A DNA stretch of 64,000 nt, taken from positions 1 to 64,000 of the forward strand of contig JADZFO010000005.1 in the NCBI GenBank assembly GCA_020849855.1, given 5' to 3'. The position numbers and the translations under genes are program-made. A model generated the notes under the pieces. That model saw only the letters and a program-made list of their open reading frames with translations, made no database searches and was not told where the DNA came from. Below are positions 7,949-17,011 of this stretch, in pieces; position 1 is the stretch's first letter, and every line of letters begins with the position of its first letter. This stretch comes from a bacterium. GTDB lineage: Bacteria > 4484-113 > JAFGCY01.

Positions 7949-10686
7949 TGCTGACCTTCCAAAGCTTCATTGTCCTGCTGGTTCTGCTGATCCAGTTCCA
8001 GTGCATCGGCAATTGCCTTAACCGTGATCAGCTCGTTTCCGCGGTCATCAATGACCTTTACCGCGATCTGACCGTTCTTGCCAGCCGGGAAGAGAGAGCT
8101 GACCGTGCTGCTGAGATGCGCCCAGACGCTCTCATCATAGTCCGCTTTCAGCGCTTTTTTCAAGGCATCCCAGGCGCGGGTGCGAGGGAAGAATGCCTGG
8201 CAGACATGGAAGACGTTTCCGTTGTAATCTGTATCCAGCAGCCAGGCCGGCAGGTTGTCCCCTTTCAATTCATCGCTGTCCATTGTTTCCGGGTTGACGG
8301 TGTCCAGGCCCAGCACACGAACGCGGTAGAGCTGCTCGCCATCCTCGCTGAGCTTGCTGCTCTTCAACAGGCGCACATCAGGTCGGCCAGCCACACTGAA
8401 AATCTGGCTGGAGCGCATGTTCTTCAGCAGGTCGCCCATCATCAAGTCAGGGGTCATGGTGACGGCATGCGCGGGCGTGCCGTGTATCTTCTTGCCGCAG
8501 TTAGCGAGGTATTCAAGCGCCTTAGCCTCAAAGGCATAACCCATCACCAGCAGGGTCTTGCAGCCCTTGCTGTAGGCCTCCTGGTTGGCTTCCACCGCCA
8601 GCTTCTCACTGACTGCGCCACTTTGTGGGCCGAACACGATGCCGACGCTGTGCCCACTGTTACCCTTCAGCGTGGCCTCAGCATTGAGCACGAAGCCATC
8701 GCTGGCGCTGCGTACGCCTTCAAGCTCGATAGTCTCGCCCTGTGTCAGGTTGATAACCGGGCAGGCGCTCAGCACCTTTGTCATACGCTGTATGTGATCT
8801 GCGTGAGTCTCGGCAGCTGAGCTGTTAGGCTGCTTAAAGTCAGGAGTTCCATCACCATCAGCATCCAGGTCGAGAGGTGTGGGAATCACCGCTTCAACGC
8901 AGAACGGCCCGGAGACGCGGACATATCGCTTGTCTACTTCCGGCCGGTCTACAAGCACCACCTCCTCTGGTGGTTCGTTGTTGGCGATACTGCCAAGGGT
9001 GATTCTAGGCACAATGCCGCCGACCTCCTCGCCTTTTTTGTTCTGCTTACGCTTGTAGTTGAATCCACCTGCAGGGCCACGAGAAGAGTCCTTGAGCTCA
9101 TAGTAGTCAAATGTCGCTGTCAGCAGACGCTGACGCGCCAGGGCCAAAGGCACACGAGAGACATCTATTGTTATCCAACGTCTTCCCCATTGCTCGGCCA
9201 CAAAGGCAGATGTTCCAGAACCGCAAGTCGGGTCCAGAATAAGGTCGCCTGGCTCGGTAGTCATCAATATGCAGCGCTGAATTGTTAAGGTTCCTGTCTG
9301 CACAACATAGAGCTTGTCCGTAAACGTTCCTAGTATTGTGTCTTCCCAGACATTGGCAATTGGCATCAATGGGAAGTCACTCTCGAATCTCTTATATGCC
9401 AACACCTTGCCCGTGGCGATAACGCGACCTAAGTCTATGAGTTTTTGCATGCCTATCGCGCTAGTTTTCCAATGACTGTTCGGGCTAGGTCTGTACTCTT
9501 TGCCCTCAAACACGATGGGACCAGATCCCGAAGCAGTGAACCCGGGACTTACAATGTTATCTGCTCTAAATCTCTTACCTGTAGGGAGATCTACTTCTCC
9601 TCTCATTTCTTGGGCTGAAAGTCGTCGAATGATTCCTGACTCTGACTCTATCCAACTGAACGTACCGCCCTCAGTTCTTTCTATTCGGGGTACCCACAAT
9701 TGATTGTAACGAAGCTGGTCAATATCACGTGCGTACCACAGACAATAATCGTAGACTGAACTCAATCTGCCAGAAGTGAATGAAGATGTCTTTGCAAATG
9801 CAATCAATCCTGCAAAGTTCTCTGATCCCATCACCTCGTCAAGAACTTCCCGAACGTGGTGAATGTTCTCATCGCTGATCTGAACAAAGATACTTCCACT
9901 ATTCGAAAGTAAGTTGCGTGCTACTCTGAGTCTGTCCCTCATGTAACTTAGGTAGCTGTGGAGGCCGAGTTCCCATGTGTCACGATAGGCTTTGACCATT
10001 TCAGGTTCGCGTGACATGTCGCTGTCTGCGCCATGAGCCACATCGCGCTTACGAACAAAGGGCTGGAAGTTAGAACCATATTTTACGCCGTAGGGCGGAT
10101 CCATATAGATCATCTGGACCTTACCCGCCATGCCTTCGAACTCGACCAGGCTGTTCATCACGCTCAGGCTGTCGCCGAGGATCATGCGGTTGACCCAGTT
10201 GTCCGGGTAGGTATAGGACCCAAGCAACTGATCGGTAATGCTTCGCTGAGGGTCGCCAAAAAGGCTGGCCTGCTCAACAGTGTGCTTATCCTTGAGGTGG
10301 CCTTTGAGGGTCTCGATGATTGCCTGCGTGGACAGGCGCTCGTGGATGAACAGTGGCAGGCTTGGGACTGACAGCTCCGGCTGCTCCGCCTTGCCGCTCC
10401 AGTTCAGAAAGGGCTTGCTCATCGCCGCCAGTTCTGCGGCCGCGGCTTTCGCTTCCTCCAGCGTTTTAGCCTGCTGGATCTGGGCTATCAGAGCCTCGCC
10501 GCGCTCGCGGGCCGGGTTTTCATCCCATAGCAGATCGGGCGCCAGGCTGGAGTCATAGCGGTACTTGCCTGGGCCTTTGTCATGTTTGAACTGCGCCTGT
10601 ACGCCAACTTCGGGCCGCGAGGCCAGTGTTGCCTCGGTATGCGTGTAGGACTCTGCCTTTGGTGGCGTCTTCTTGCTAGGCGGCAT
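7945..10686 (-). CDS. Type III restriction-modification methylase (Mod)
   Basis: This 913-residue N6-adenine methyltransferase both protects DNA and gives the complex its sequence specificity. The catalytic DPPY is at about residues 196-199 (YMDPPYGVKYG). The AdoMet-binding DPTCGSGTSAF comes some 300 residues later, the order of beta-class Mod proteins. The stretch between them holds the target recognition domain and is the most AT-rich part of the gene (roughly 9250-10000), as expected where recognition domains are exchanged. ATG at 10686 has GGGGAGG eight bases upstream and is better than the adjacent TTG. It is first in a two-gene operon with res. The C-terminal 350 residues past the methylase core are long for the family, and I could not assign them. 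Confidence 0.93.
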   Translation of the reverse strand: MPPSKKTPPKAESYTHTEATLASRPEVGVQAQFKHDKGPGKYRYDSSLAPDLLWDENPARERGEALIAQIQQAKTLEEAKAAAAELAAMSKPFLNWSGKAEQPELSVPSLPLFIHERLSTQAIIETLKGHLKDKHTVEQASLFGDPQRSITDQLLGSYTYPDNWVNRMILGDSLSVMNSLVEFEGMAGKVQMIYMDPPYGVKYGSNFQPFVRKRDVAHGADSDMSREPEMVKAYRDTWELGLHSYLSYMRDRLRVARNLLSNSGSIFVQISDENIHHVREVLDEVMGSENFAGLIAFAKTSSFTSGRLSSVYDYCLWYARDIDQLRYNQLWVPRIERTEGGTFSWIESESGIIRRLSAQEMRGEVDLPTGKRFRADNIVSPGFTASGSGPIVFEGKEYRPSPNSHWKTSAIGMQKLIDLGRVIATGKVLAYKRFESDFPLMPIANVWEDTILGTFTDKLYVVQTGTLTIQRCILMTTEPGDLILDPTCGSGTSAFVAEQWGRRWITIDVSRVPLALARQRLLTATFDYYELKDSSRGPAGGFNYKRKQNKKGEEVGGIVPRITLGSIANNEPPEEVVLVDRPEVDKRYVRVSGPFCVEAVIPTPLDLDADGDGTPDFKQPNSSAAETHADHIQRMTKVLSACPVINLTQGETIELEGVRSASDGFVLNAEATLKGNSGHSVGIVFGPQSGAVSEKLAVEANQEAYSKGCKTLLVMGYAFEAKALEYLANCGKKIHGTPAHAVTMTPDLMMGDLLKNMRSSQIFSVAGRPDVRLLKSSKLSEDGEQLYRVRVLGLDTVNPETMDSDELKGDNLPAWLLDTDYNGNVFHVCQAFFPRTRAWDALKKALKADYDESVWAHLSSTVSSLFPAGKNGQIAVKVIDDRGNELITVKAIADALELDQQNQQDNEALEGQQ

Positions 10687-10884
10687 CAACCGACCTCCCC
10701 AACTTCCCTATGTTGCGACAATGATAAGGCAAGACGCAGGCACTGCTCTGCTCTCCGTACAGGATCACCAGGTGCAGTCGGCACTGCCACGCCAGCACCT
10801 GAAACGCAAGAAGGTGCAGGCGGCGATGCCTGCACCTCGAGGGTGTCAGCGGGCCGGGTGCCCGCGCTGCCGGGGGGTAGGGAT

Positions 10885-10975
10885 CGCCGGCTGCAAGCCG
10901 GCGCCACCCGCTGCAAGCCGGCACTGCCCGCTGCAAGCCGGCGCCACCCGCTACAAGCCGGCACTGCCCCCGTTT
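10885..10975. repeat. Four tandem palindromes between mod and the phage cluster
   Basis: Four units of CTGCAAGCCGGCGCCACCCG or close variants are arranged head to tail. Each contains the palindrome-like GCCGGCTTGCAGCCGGC seen again at 20535-20590, 23680-23705 and 24395-24450. The stop codon of the next gene (10951-10953) lies inside this array. The rest of 10687-10884 holds nothing I recognise. Confidence 0.8.
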
Positions 10976-11259
10976 CCCATGATGCGGGCGGCCTCGCGCT
11001 CGGCTTCCTCGAGGGGCCGGCCGGAGGAGTGGTAGAGCCGCGTCCACTCCAGCTTGATGCGCTGGGCCTCGCGGCGCTCGAGGGCGGCGATGCGCTGGAC
11101 CAGGGCCTCGAAGGAGCGCTCGAGGCGGGAGAGGGCCTCGTCGTGCTTGCGCAGCAGGGTGGGCCAGGCGACGCGGGCCAGCCACAGCGCGGCGGCGGCC
11201 AGCAGCAGGGCATAGCCGCCGGAGTCGGCGATGAGGGAGAGAAGCTGCTCGTAGCTCAT
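10951..11259 (-). CDS. Small membrane protein, holin-like position
   Basis: This 102-residue protein has one hydrophobic segment near the N-terminus (about residues 12-34, GGYALLLAAAALWLARVAW). A charged, probably coiled-coil region follows (LSRLERSFEALVQRIAALERREAQR). It is the last gene of the leftward phage cluster, directly after the tail fibre. In that place phages often encode holins or spanin-like proteins, so holin is an inference from position and topology only. ATG at 11259 is preceded by GGAGCATCCATC. The final residues (GNGGSAGL) and the TAG stop are encoded by a dispersed palindromic repeat, so the natural C-terminus may have been replaced. No endolysin gene was found beside it. 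Confidence 0.5.
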   Translation of the reverse strand: MSYEQLLSLIADSGGYALLLAAAALWLARVAWPTLLRKHDEALSRLERSFEALVQRIAALERREAQRIKLEWTRLYHSSGRPLEEAEREAARIMGNGGSAGL

Positions 11260-11287
11260 GATGGATGCTCCAGGGGTTGGGTGTAAT

Positions 11288-11605
11288 GCCGGGAAGGCGC
11301 AGGGAAGTCGGAAGTCGCAGGTCGAAAGTCGGAAGTCGGAAGTCGGAAGTCGGAAGTCGGAGGTCGGAGGTCGGATGTGGGGAGTCGAAGGTCGATGGTC
11401 GAATGCGGATCGGCGCAAGTCGAAGTCAGGTCCAGGGCCGAGGGGCCGCGAATCAGAATGGCGCTCGAAAGGACACCTAACAGCATTAGCCTTTCGCCCC
11501 TTGCCTCTCGCCCTCGCGTTTCCCCATTTGCCTTGAGCCTTGTGCCTTGCGCCTTTAGCCTTGCGCCTTGTGCCTTGTGCCTTGAGCCTTCGCCTTTGCG
11601 TTGCC
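11288..11605. repeat. Heptad arrays AGTCGGA and GCCTTGT
   Basis: About fourteen seven-base units with consensus (A/G)GTCG(G/A)A run from 11310 to 11408. About nine units of GCCTTG(A/T/C) run from 11532 to 11596. Both keep exact seven-base spacing. The 365-base gap between the holin-like gene and the tail fibre consists largely of these arrays and I see no gene in it. Confidence 0.85.
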
Positions 11606-11624
11606 ATCTTCCAACTGCCACTCA

Positions 11625-13277
11625 CTAGAAGGCCGGCGCCATGGCCTCGACGCGCCACTGCCGCAGGGTGATGCTGTTGCTGGCCAGGGCGTTGTTCCAC
11701 TGCGCGGTGAGGCTCAGGGTCAGCGCTGAAATGGTGGAGAGGCCGACGGGCGCGGCCGGCGGGGTCAGCTCGAAGACGCCAAGGCCGGCGGCGGTGGGGT
11801 GGTAGTCGAAGCGGCCGGCGCAGTCGAGGCTGCCCGCGGAGCCCGCGCTGGCGCAGAGCAGCTCGGCGCTGAGCTGCCAGGCGCGGCCGGCGGGGGAGGC
11901 AGCGGGGGCGAGGAGCTGGGCGCCGGAGTCCAGCAGCAGGGTCGAGCCGGCATAGAGCCGCAGGCGCAGGGTCTCGCCGGAGGCGCTGTTGGCGCAGGAG
12001 AAGACGCCGCGCGCGCTGATGCGCAGCAGGGAGCCGGGGGCGAGGCTGGCGGCGGGGACGCTGGCGCTGGCGCCGGGGAAGGCCAGCTCGGCGGAGGCGG
12101 AGCTGATGGTATCGGAGAGGGCCGCGGAGGCGAGGGGTGCGGCGGAGAGGGTCAGGGCCAGCTCGGCGGCGTAGGGGTCAGCGGGGTTGATGTCGAGGGC
12201 CGAGACGGCGAGGCCGGGGCCGGGGATGAGGGCGAGGCGCGGTTGGGAGAGCGCAGCAGAGCCGGCCGGGCCCGAGCCGCCGGCGCCGGTGCCGCCCGAT
12301 CCGCTGTAGCCGCCGGGGCCGCCTTCGTCGCGCGCACCGGCGCGGACGGAATGCAGCAGGGCCCAGGGGCCGTGCGCCGCCTCTGAGAGCCACAGCGCCG
12401 CAGGCATGGCATAGAGCCGCGCGAATCCGGGATCCGGAGGAGATGGGGGATGAGAACCAAGATGACTCATCTCAATGCAGTTTGTCACGAGTACCTTGTC
12501 ACAGGCGACTCCGTAGCCGCCTCCGAGCGAGATTCCTTTGACACCAACGCCTTCAGATTCATTCATACCAAGTACGGCAACTCCAGCATCACTATTGCAG
12601 GATGAACGTACCCCATAGACCAGACCTGAACCCCCACTGGCTTGAAATCGACCTGCTGTGGCCCCAATATCTGTTCCAAGGTACTCAACCTCTATGACGC
12701 CACCACCAAGAGATTCTAGGTAGGTCGTCGCCAGCACCACTCTGTCGCCGTCGTTCACGGGGCTCAGCACACCCTCCTCGCGCTGCCACAGCTCAGCCGC
12801 GCTCAGCAGGCGCCAGGCCCCATCGGCCTGGGCATCCCACCAGATCCCCCCATCCCCGCCCGCGCCATCGTCCAGCAGGTGGTAGAGGATCGCGCTGTCC
12901 CCGCTGGCCGGCAGCGCTGCAACCTCCAGCAGGCTGCTGCTCTCCAGCAGCAGGCGCCAGTCCGGGCCGCTGCTGCCGCCACCGGGTCCGGCCTCCTCGT
13001 CCAGGGTCAGTGTCCCGCCGGCCTGCAGCTCAATGCGGCCCCCGCGCGCCGGACTGCCTTCCCCTGCCGCAAGTGACTCGACCCAGCCCTCGGGGTAAGC
13101 CGGCTCATCGCCGCTCTCACCCCCGCCCCCCGGGCTGCCGCCTCCGCTTTGCGGCACCGGCAGCGCCGCCCCCAGGCTGTCCTGCAGCTCTGGCGCTGTC
13201 CTGCCGCGTCTAATGCGCTCATCAATCGCCGCCCCCAGTTCCGCCTGTCCGCGCAGTCGCCGTTTGATCTCCGCCAT
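11625..13277 (-). CDS. Phage tail fibre or receptor-binding protein (putative)
   Basis: This 550-residue protein begins with MAEIKRRLRGQ, followed by a Gly/Ser/Pro-rich hinge and beta-rich segments of Ala/Ser/Leu-biased sequence, with no recognised enzyme motif. Its position, last of the tail genes and just before the holin-like gene, is the usual place of a fibre. The middle third (about 12440-12760, residues 170-280) is clearly less GC-rich, with a different amino-acid mix (more Val, Tyr, Asn, Ser, Thr). This suggests a horizontally exchanged host-recognition segment. ATG at 13277 is chosen over 13292 because GGGAG lies about nine bases before it. The function is inferred from context. Confidence 0.55.
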   Translation of the reverse strand: MAEIKRRLRGQAELGAAIDERIRRGRTAPELQDSLGAALPVPQSGGGSPGGGGESGDEPAYPEGWVESLAAGEGSPARGGRIELQAGGTLTLDEEAGPGGGSSGPDWRLLLESSSLLEVAALPASGDSAILYHLLDDGAGGDGGIWWDAQADGAWRLLSAAELWQREEGVLSPVNDGDRVVLATTYLESLGGGVIEVEYLGTDIGATAGRFQASGGSGLVYGVRSSCNSDAGVAVLGMNESEGVGVKGISLGGGYGVACDKVLVTNCIEMSHLGSHPPSPPDPGFARLYAMPAALWLSEAAHGPWALLHSVRAGARDEGGPGGYSGSGGTGAGGSGPAGSAALSQPRLALIPGPGLAVSALDINPADPYAAELALTLSAAPLASAALSDTISSASAELAFPGASASVPAASLAPGSLLRISARGVFSCANSASGETLRLRLYAGSTLLLDSGAQLLAPAASPAGRAWQLSAELLCASAGSAGSLDCAGRFDYHPTAAGLGVFELTPPAAPVGLSTISALTLSLTAQWNNALASNSITLRQWRVEAMAPAF

Positions 13278-13419
13278 AGTCAGTACTCCCATGTATTCAG
13301 TTGCTGCTGCTTTGCACGCATGTGCTCGCAGACGCGGCATCCCCTGTCCCGGCCCGCAGCGCCAGGCCATGCGCTGTGCAGCCATGTCGCTTCTGCAGTG
13401 CTCCCCTTCTCCCTTTCGC

Positions 13420-15474
13420 CTACAGCGCAGCGGCGCGGTAGTCCGTGCCGCTGATCTCGCTCAGCCCGGGCCGCAGCAGCACGCGCTCCACCAGCAGCGT
13501 GCTGATATCCCCGTTCAGCTCGTCCAGCGCGGCTACGGTGTCGTACAGCCGCACTCGCGGGTCGCAGACCGCCCGCCAGCGCAGCTGCTGGAAGAGCCTC
13601 ACGCTCTCGCTCAGCAGGTCCAGCGCGCGGTCCGCCGCCAGCAGCTCGTTAACCAGGCTCTCCGCCCGCTCAAAGCGCGTCCGGTGCCGGCCGCCCAGGC
13701 GCTGCCACAGCCCCGGCGCATTGCGCTGCCACTGGTCAATGCTGCCGTCGCGGTCATAGTCCGCGCTGTAGCTGTAGAAGCTCGGCGGCCCGGCGGCCGG
13801 GTCGATCTCCCGCACTATCCGGTACTCCTCGCTGGTGTAGACCTCCAGCTCAGCGAGTCCGATCGAAGGGTCATCCTCGTTGTCGAAGCCGTGCTTATAG
13901 GCCCCGCAGAGCACCCGCAGATAGCGCGCCCGCGGCGCCAGCAGGTCCCGCCCGGCCGCCTCCGCCAGGCTGTGCGGCGGGTAGCGTCCCGCCAGCTGCG
14001 CGCTCAGCAGACGCCAGGCGCTTCCGTCCTCACTAACCTCCACGCGCAGGCCCGGCCAGAATTTGCCCTGGTGCCCCGCCTGCGCATTGGGGTTGCGGCT
14101 CCCCGGCAGCACCGCCCGCACCCGGCTGATGCGCTGCACTGATCCCAGGTCCGCCTCGATAAAGCCGTACCAGGAGTCATAGAAGCCAGTCCCGCCGCCT
14201 TCGCTGGCCGCCAGGTTGTGCACGCTGGCACCCTGGCTGGCATCGCCATCCCAGAGCCGCGGGCCGGCCGCGGCGAAGCTGCTGTCGGCCTCCACATTCA
14301 GCCCGTCCCAGGCAAACCAGTCGCCGCTGCTCACGATGCTGCTTATTTCCGTCGTGCTTTCCGTCAGTGTATTGCGCGGCCGCTCGGCCTGGCCGCTGAG
14401 GACCACGCGGCTGTAAAGCTCGCGGATGTCCCGCGGCTGGGCCACCGACTGCGGATGCAGCAGCTCCCAGTCCACCTCCCCGGCTGCCTTCTGCTCGATC
14501 AGGCGCAGCTTGAAGCGGCCCGGGCTGCCCGGCTCGCCAAGGCCTGCCGCCCGGCTGTCATACACCAGACGCAGGTTGGCCTGCTGCAGGCTGAGGACCT
14601 GCTCAAAAAGCTCGCCCACGCGGCCGCGGAAGTACAGCGGCGCGGCTAGGTCGAGGCCCAGCAGCGGCAGGTCAAGCTCCTCGCTTGCCGCGCCAGGGCC
14701 GCCCAGCGCCGCCGGATAGCGCAGCGCGGTCTCGAAGACTGTGCTCCAGTCCAGCGTGCCTTCCAGATAGCAGCGCACCCCGCTGGCGTAATAGCTGCGC
14801 CCGGCAGTGTCCTCCAGAATGCTGACCGTGCCGCTTTGCAGCTGCACCAGATAGTGCTTTGGCGGCACCTCCTGGCTGGCTGCGCTGTCGTACCAGAGCC
14901 TGATGTCGCCGGGGGCCCAGGCCCGCCGCCGCGTTCCCGCAGGACTGTCGGTGTTGAAGGCCGGGTCGCCGGCCCCGCTGTAGCTGAAGCCGAAGACCGA
15001 GCCAAAGGCGCCGCCGCCGGCCAGGAAGAGCTGCCGCGCCGGGCTGATCTCGCTGCTCTCCTCCGGCGCCAGGTTCAGCTCACACTCGCACTCATGCAGC
15101 AGCGCCAGCCAGTCCTGGCAGGTCAGATAGAGGCGGCAGTCCTGGGCCTCAACCCGGTAGACCCGCCCATAGAAGAGCACTTCGCTGGCGCCGTCCACCG
15201 TGCAGCTCAGCCGCGCCTGCGCGAAAAGCTGGACGCGGTTAGCCGGATCAACCTCATTGCTGTAGCTCAGGTCCTCGTTCAGCAGCTCGATCTGCAGCAG
15301 CGCCGGGCTGGGTGCGCCACCCGGGCCGCCGCTGTCATGGCTCAGGCTGAAGTCGGCGAAGCGAAAGGCCTGCCAGCTGCTGCTCTCGGGGTGGCCTGTA
15401 CGCAGCTCAAATAGATAGTCCACCTGCTTGTCATAGCCGGCCAGGTGCGCCGTTGTACTTTCACCAAATGGCAT
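13420..15474 (-). CDS. Phage baseplate/hub-type protein with discoidin-like domain
   Basis: This 684-residue protein is the largest tail-module product. Residues 1-330 are beta-rich and resemble a tail hub only by position and size. Between about residues 395 and 520 a galactose-binding (F5/8 type C, discoidin-like) fold can be read: WDGDASQG ... GFIEADLGSVQRISRVRAVL ... GLRVEVSEDGSAWRLL ... ARYLRVLCGA ... GLAELEVY. Such domains often bind carbohydrate, so it may contact the host surface. The C-terminal part is helical and charged. It lies nine bases downstream of the 190-residue gene, so the two are co-transcribed. No peptidase or lysozyme motif was found. Confidence 0.55.
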   Translation of the reverse strand: MPFGESTTAHLAGYDKQVDYLFELRTGHPESSSWQAFRFADFSLSHDSGGPGGAPSPALLQIELLNEDLSYSNEVDPANRVQLFAQARLSCTVDGASEVLFYGRVYRVEAQDCRLYLTCQDWLALLHECECELNLAPEESSEISPARQLFLAGGGAFGSVFGFSYSGAGDPAFNTDSPAGTRRRAWAPGDIRLWYDSAASQEVPPKHYLVQLQSGTVSILEDTAGRSYYASGVRCYLEGTLDWSTVFETALRYPAALGGPGAASEELDLPLLGLDLAAPLYFRGRVGELFEQVLSLQQANLRLVYDSRAAGLGEPGSPGRFKLRLIEQKAAGEVDWELLHPQSVAQPRDIRELYSRVVLSGQAERPRNTLTESTTEISSIVSSGDWFAWDGLNVEADSSFAAAGPRLWDGDASQGASVHNLAASEGGGTGFYDSWYGFIEADLGSVQRISRVRAVLPGSRNPNAQAGHQGKFWPGLRVEVSEDGSAWRLLSAQLAGRYPPHSLAEAAGRDLLAPRARYLRVLCGAYKHGFDNEDDPSIGLAELEVYTSEEYRIVREIDPAAGPPSFYSYSADYDRDGSIDQWQRNAPGLWQRLGGRHRTRFERAESLVNELLAADRALDLLSESVRLFQQLRWRAVCDPRVRLYDTVAALDELNGDISTLLVERVLLRPGLSEISGTDYRAAAL

Positions 15475-15483
15475 GCCTGCTCC

Positions 15484-16056
15484 TTAGCGTGGCGGGCTGA
15501 AGGGGCTGTAACCCGACAGCAGGTTGAAGCTGCTGAAGCTGCCGTCCTCATGCACACTCAGGCCCAGCTCAAGCAGCCCTGATGCACTCGCCGGGGCCAG
15601 GGGCGTCAGGTATCCCGGTCCGCCGGCCAGCTCCGGTGGCAGCTCGTCGATGTAGCAGCGGAAGGCCAGGCGCCGCTGGATGGCCGCTCCCGCTGGCGTT
15701 GCCGGGCCGGCCTCGATGGCCTTGCTGCCCCAGCTCTCATAGCGGCTGGCGGAGCTGAGCTGCTCGCTGTAAAGCAGCAGCTCACGCTGGAAACGAAAGC
15801 TCTCCTCCAGCCATTCAAGGGCGCTGCGCGGGTTGCCGCCGGGGCTGCTCAGGCGGCCCAGTTCTTCCGGCAGCAGCGCCAGGCGCAGCGACACCGGATA
15901 GCGGCAGCCCGGCGGCGCGATGCGGTGCAGCAGGCCGCGGCGGTCCAGGATGCGCTCGCCGCTGGGGGCATAGCTGACGCCCAGCAGCGCATAGTCCAGG
16001 TCCAGCCAGTCAGCACTGTCCTGCCAGATCCGGATGCGGGATTCAATTGTTGTCAT
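15484..16056 (-). CDS. Phage tail protein, distal-tail-like position
   Basis: This protein of 190 residues lies between the short tape-measure candidate and the large hub-like gene. Distal tail proteins sit there in siphophages and in the Rhodobacter gene transfer agent. I recognise no family motif. It begins MTTIESRIRIWQDSADW and has alternating beta-type segments, with a Pro/Ser-rich end. ATG at 16056 is supported by GGAGGTG six bases upstream. The assignment to the tail rests on synteny alone. Confidence 0.5.
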   Translation of the reverse strand: MTTIESRIRIWQDSADWLDLDYALLGVSYAPSGERILDRRGLLHRIAPPGCRYPVSLRLALLPEELGRLSSPGGNPRSALEWLEESFRFQRELLLYSEQLSSASRYESWGSKAIEAGPATPAGAAIQRRLAFRCYIDELPPELAGGPGYLTPLAPASASGLLELGLSVHEDGSFSSFNLLSGYSPFSPPR

Positions 16057-16084
16057 CTGGCCACCTCCATGGAAGGCAGGTCTC

Positions 16085-16275
16085 AAGGCTCAAGCGTCGA
16101 AGGTCGAAGGTCGAAGGTCGAAGGTCGAAAGTCGAGAGTCGAAGGTCGATGGTCGAATTCGCGGGGATTGCTGTTTCGATCAGTCCATGTATCCAGTGTC
16201 GAAGTAGCCTCGCGATGTGTGCTCGACTTCGGACCTGCCGAATTCGACCTTCGACCTTTGACCATCGACTGCATT
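16085..16275. repeat. TCGAAGG heptad array with inverted partner
   Basis: Nine units of TCGAAGG and single-base variants (16095-16157) face an inverted set of TTCGACC words (16239-16268) across a core of about 80 bases. The layout resembles a small element with heptad arrays as its inverted ends. It fills the gap between two tail genes. Confidence 0.8.
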
Positions 16276-16297
16276 TCTGTCTCTGCTGCCCGCGGCG

Positions 16298-17011
16298 CTA
16301 AACCACACCGCGCATCGCATTGATGTCCAGCAGCTTGCTGGCCACCTTGGCGGCCACGATCTCCTCAGCGCCGCCGCGGTAGCTGACCTCAACGCTGAAG
16401 GCCGGGCCGCGGCTGACCGCCCGGCCGCCAAAGAGCCGTGACGCGGGGTTTGTGGCCAGGTCCAGGCTGGACAGGCGCGGGAAGTTCAACAGCTCTTCCA
16501 TCGGCCGCGGCTCTACAGGCTGGCGCCGGCGAAAGAGCCGGCCGATGAGTCCGCCAGCCAGAGCGGACAGGCCCGCGCCCAGCAGGCCGCCAAAGAGTGA
16601 GCCGCCGGGCCCGCCGCCCAGGGACTGGCTCAGGCCCTTGCTCAGGCTGCTGATCAGGCCGCGCAGGCTGCCGGCCAGGCTCTGGCGCAGGGCATCGCCA
16701 AGGCCAGCGCTGCCTGCGTTACCGCCTGATCCGCCTGCGCCGCTGAAAGCTCCGCGCAGCAGCGCGCTGCTCAGGCCGGCAAAGGGGTTGAATCCCCCAG
16801 CACCGCCGCCGCCGCCAGCGCCAGAAGAGCTGCCGGATCCGCCCGGGCCGTAGCAGCGGCCATCCGCGCAGTAGCTTGCGCCGCGCCGCAGCTGCTCGCG
16901 GGCCTGGCGCAGGCCGCCCACAAATTCGCCGGCCGCGGCGCGCACTGCACGCAGTGAGGCCGCAAGGGATCTGGCCTCGCTGTCTTGTCTGCTTGATGAA
17001 TCCATCTTCAC
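16298..17011 (-). CDS. Short tape-measure-like phage tail protein (putative)
   Basis: This 237-residue Gly/Ser/Ala-rich protein follows directly after the tail assembly chaperones, the fixed place of the tape measure gene. A helical N-terminus (SLAASLRAVRAAAGEFVGGLRQAREQLRRG) is followed by long glycine-rich amphipathic stretches and a basic, Pro-containing segment. A folded C-terminal tail ends in AFSVEVSYRGGAEEIVAAKVASKLLDINA in two short pieces. Ordinary tape measures run to 600 or more residues, so a protein this short would set a very short tail, as in the Rhodobacter gene transfer agent. GTG at 17011 overlaps the chaperone stop (GTGA) and has AAGGAG six bases before it. Confidence 0.5.
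   Translation of the reverse strand: MKMDSSSRQDSEARSLAASLRAVRAAAGEFVGGLRQAREQLRRGASYCADGRCYGPGGSGSSSGAGGGGGAGGFNPFAGLSSALLRGAFSGAGGSGGNAGSAGLGDALRQSLAGSLRGLISSLSKGLSQSLGGGPGGSLFGGLLGAGLSALAGGLIGRLFRRRQPVEPRPMEELLNFPRLSSLDLATNPASRLFGGRAVSRGPAFSVEVSYRGGAEEIVAAKVASKLLDINAMRGVV

Noticed and set aside
11310-11408. Short-period array as a possible CRISPR or replication iteron
   Set aside because: The seven-base period is too short for CRISPR, and there is no replication gene or AT-rich unwinding region beside it.
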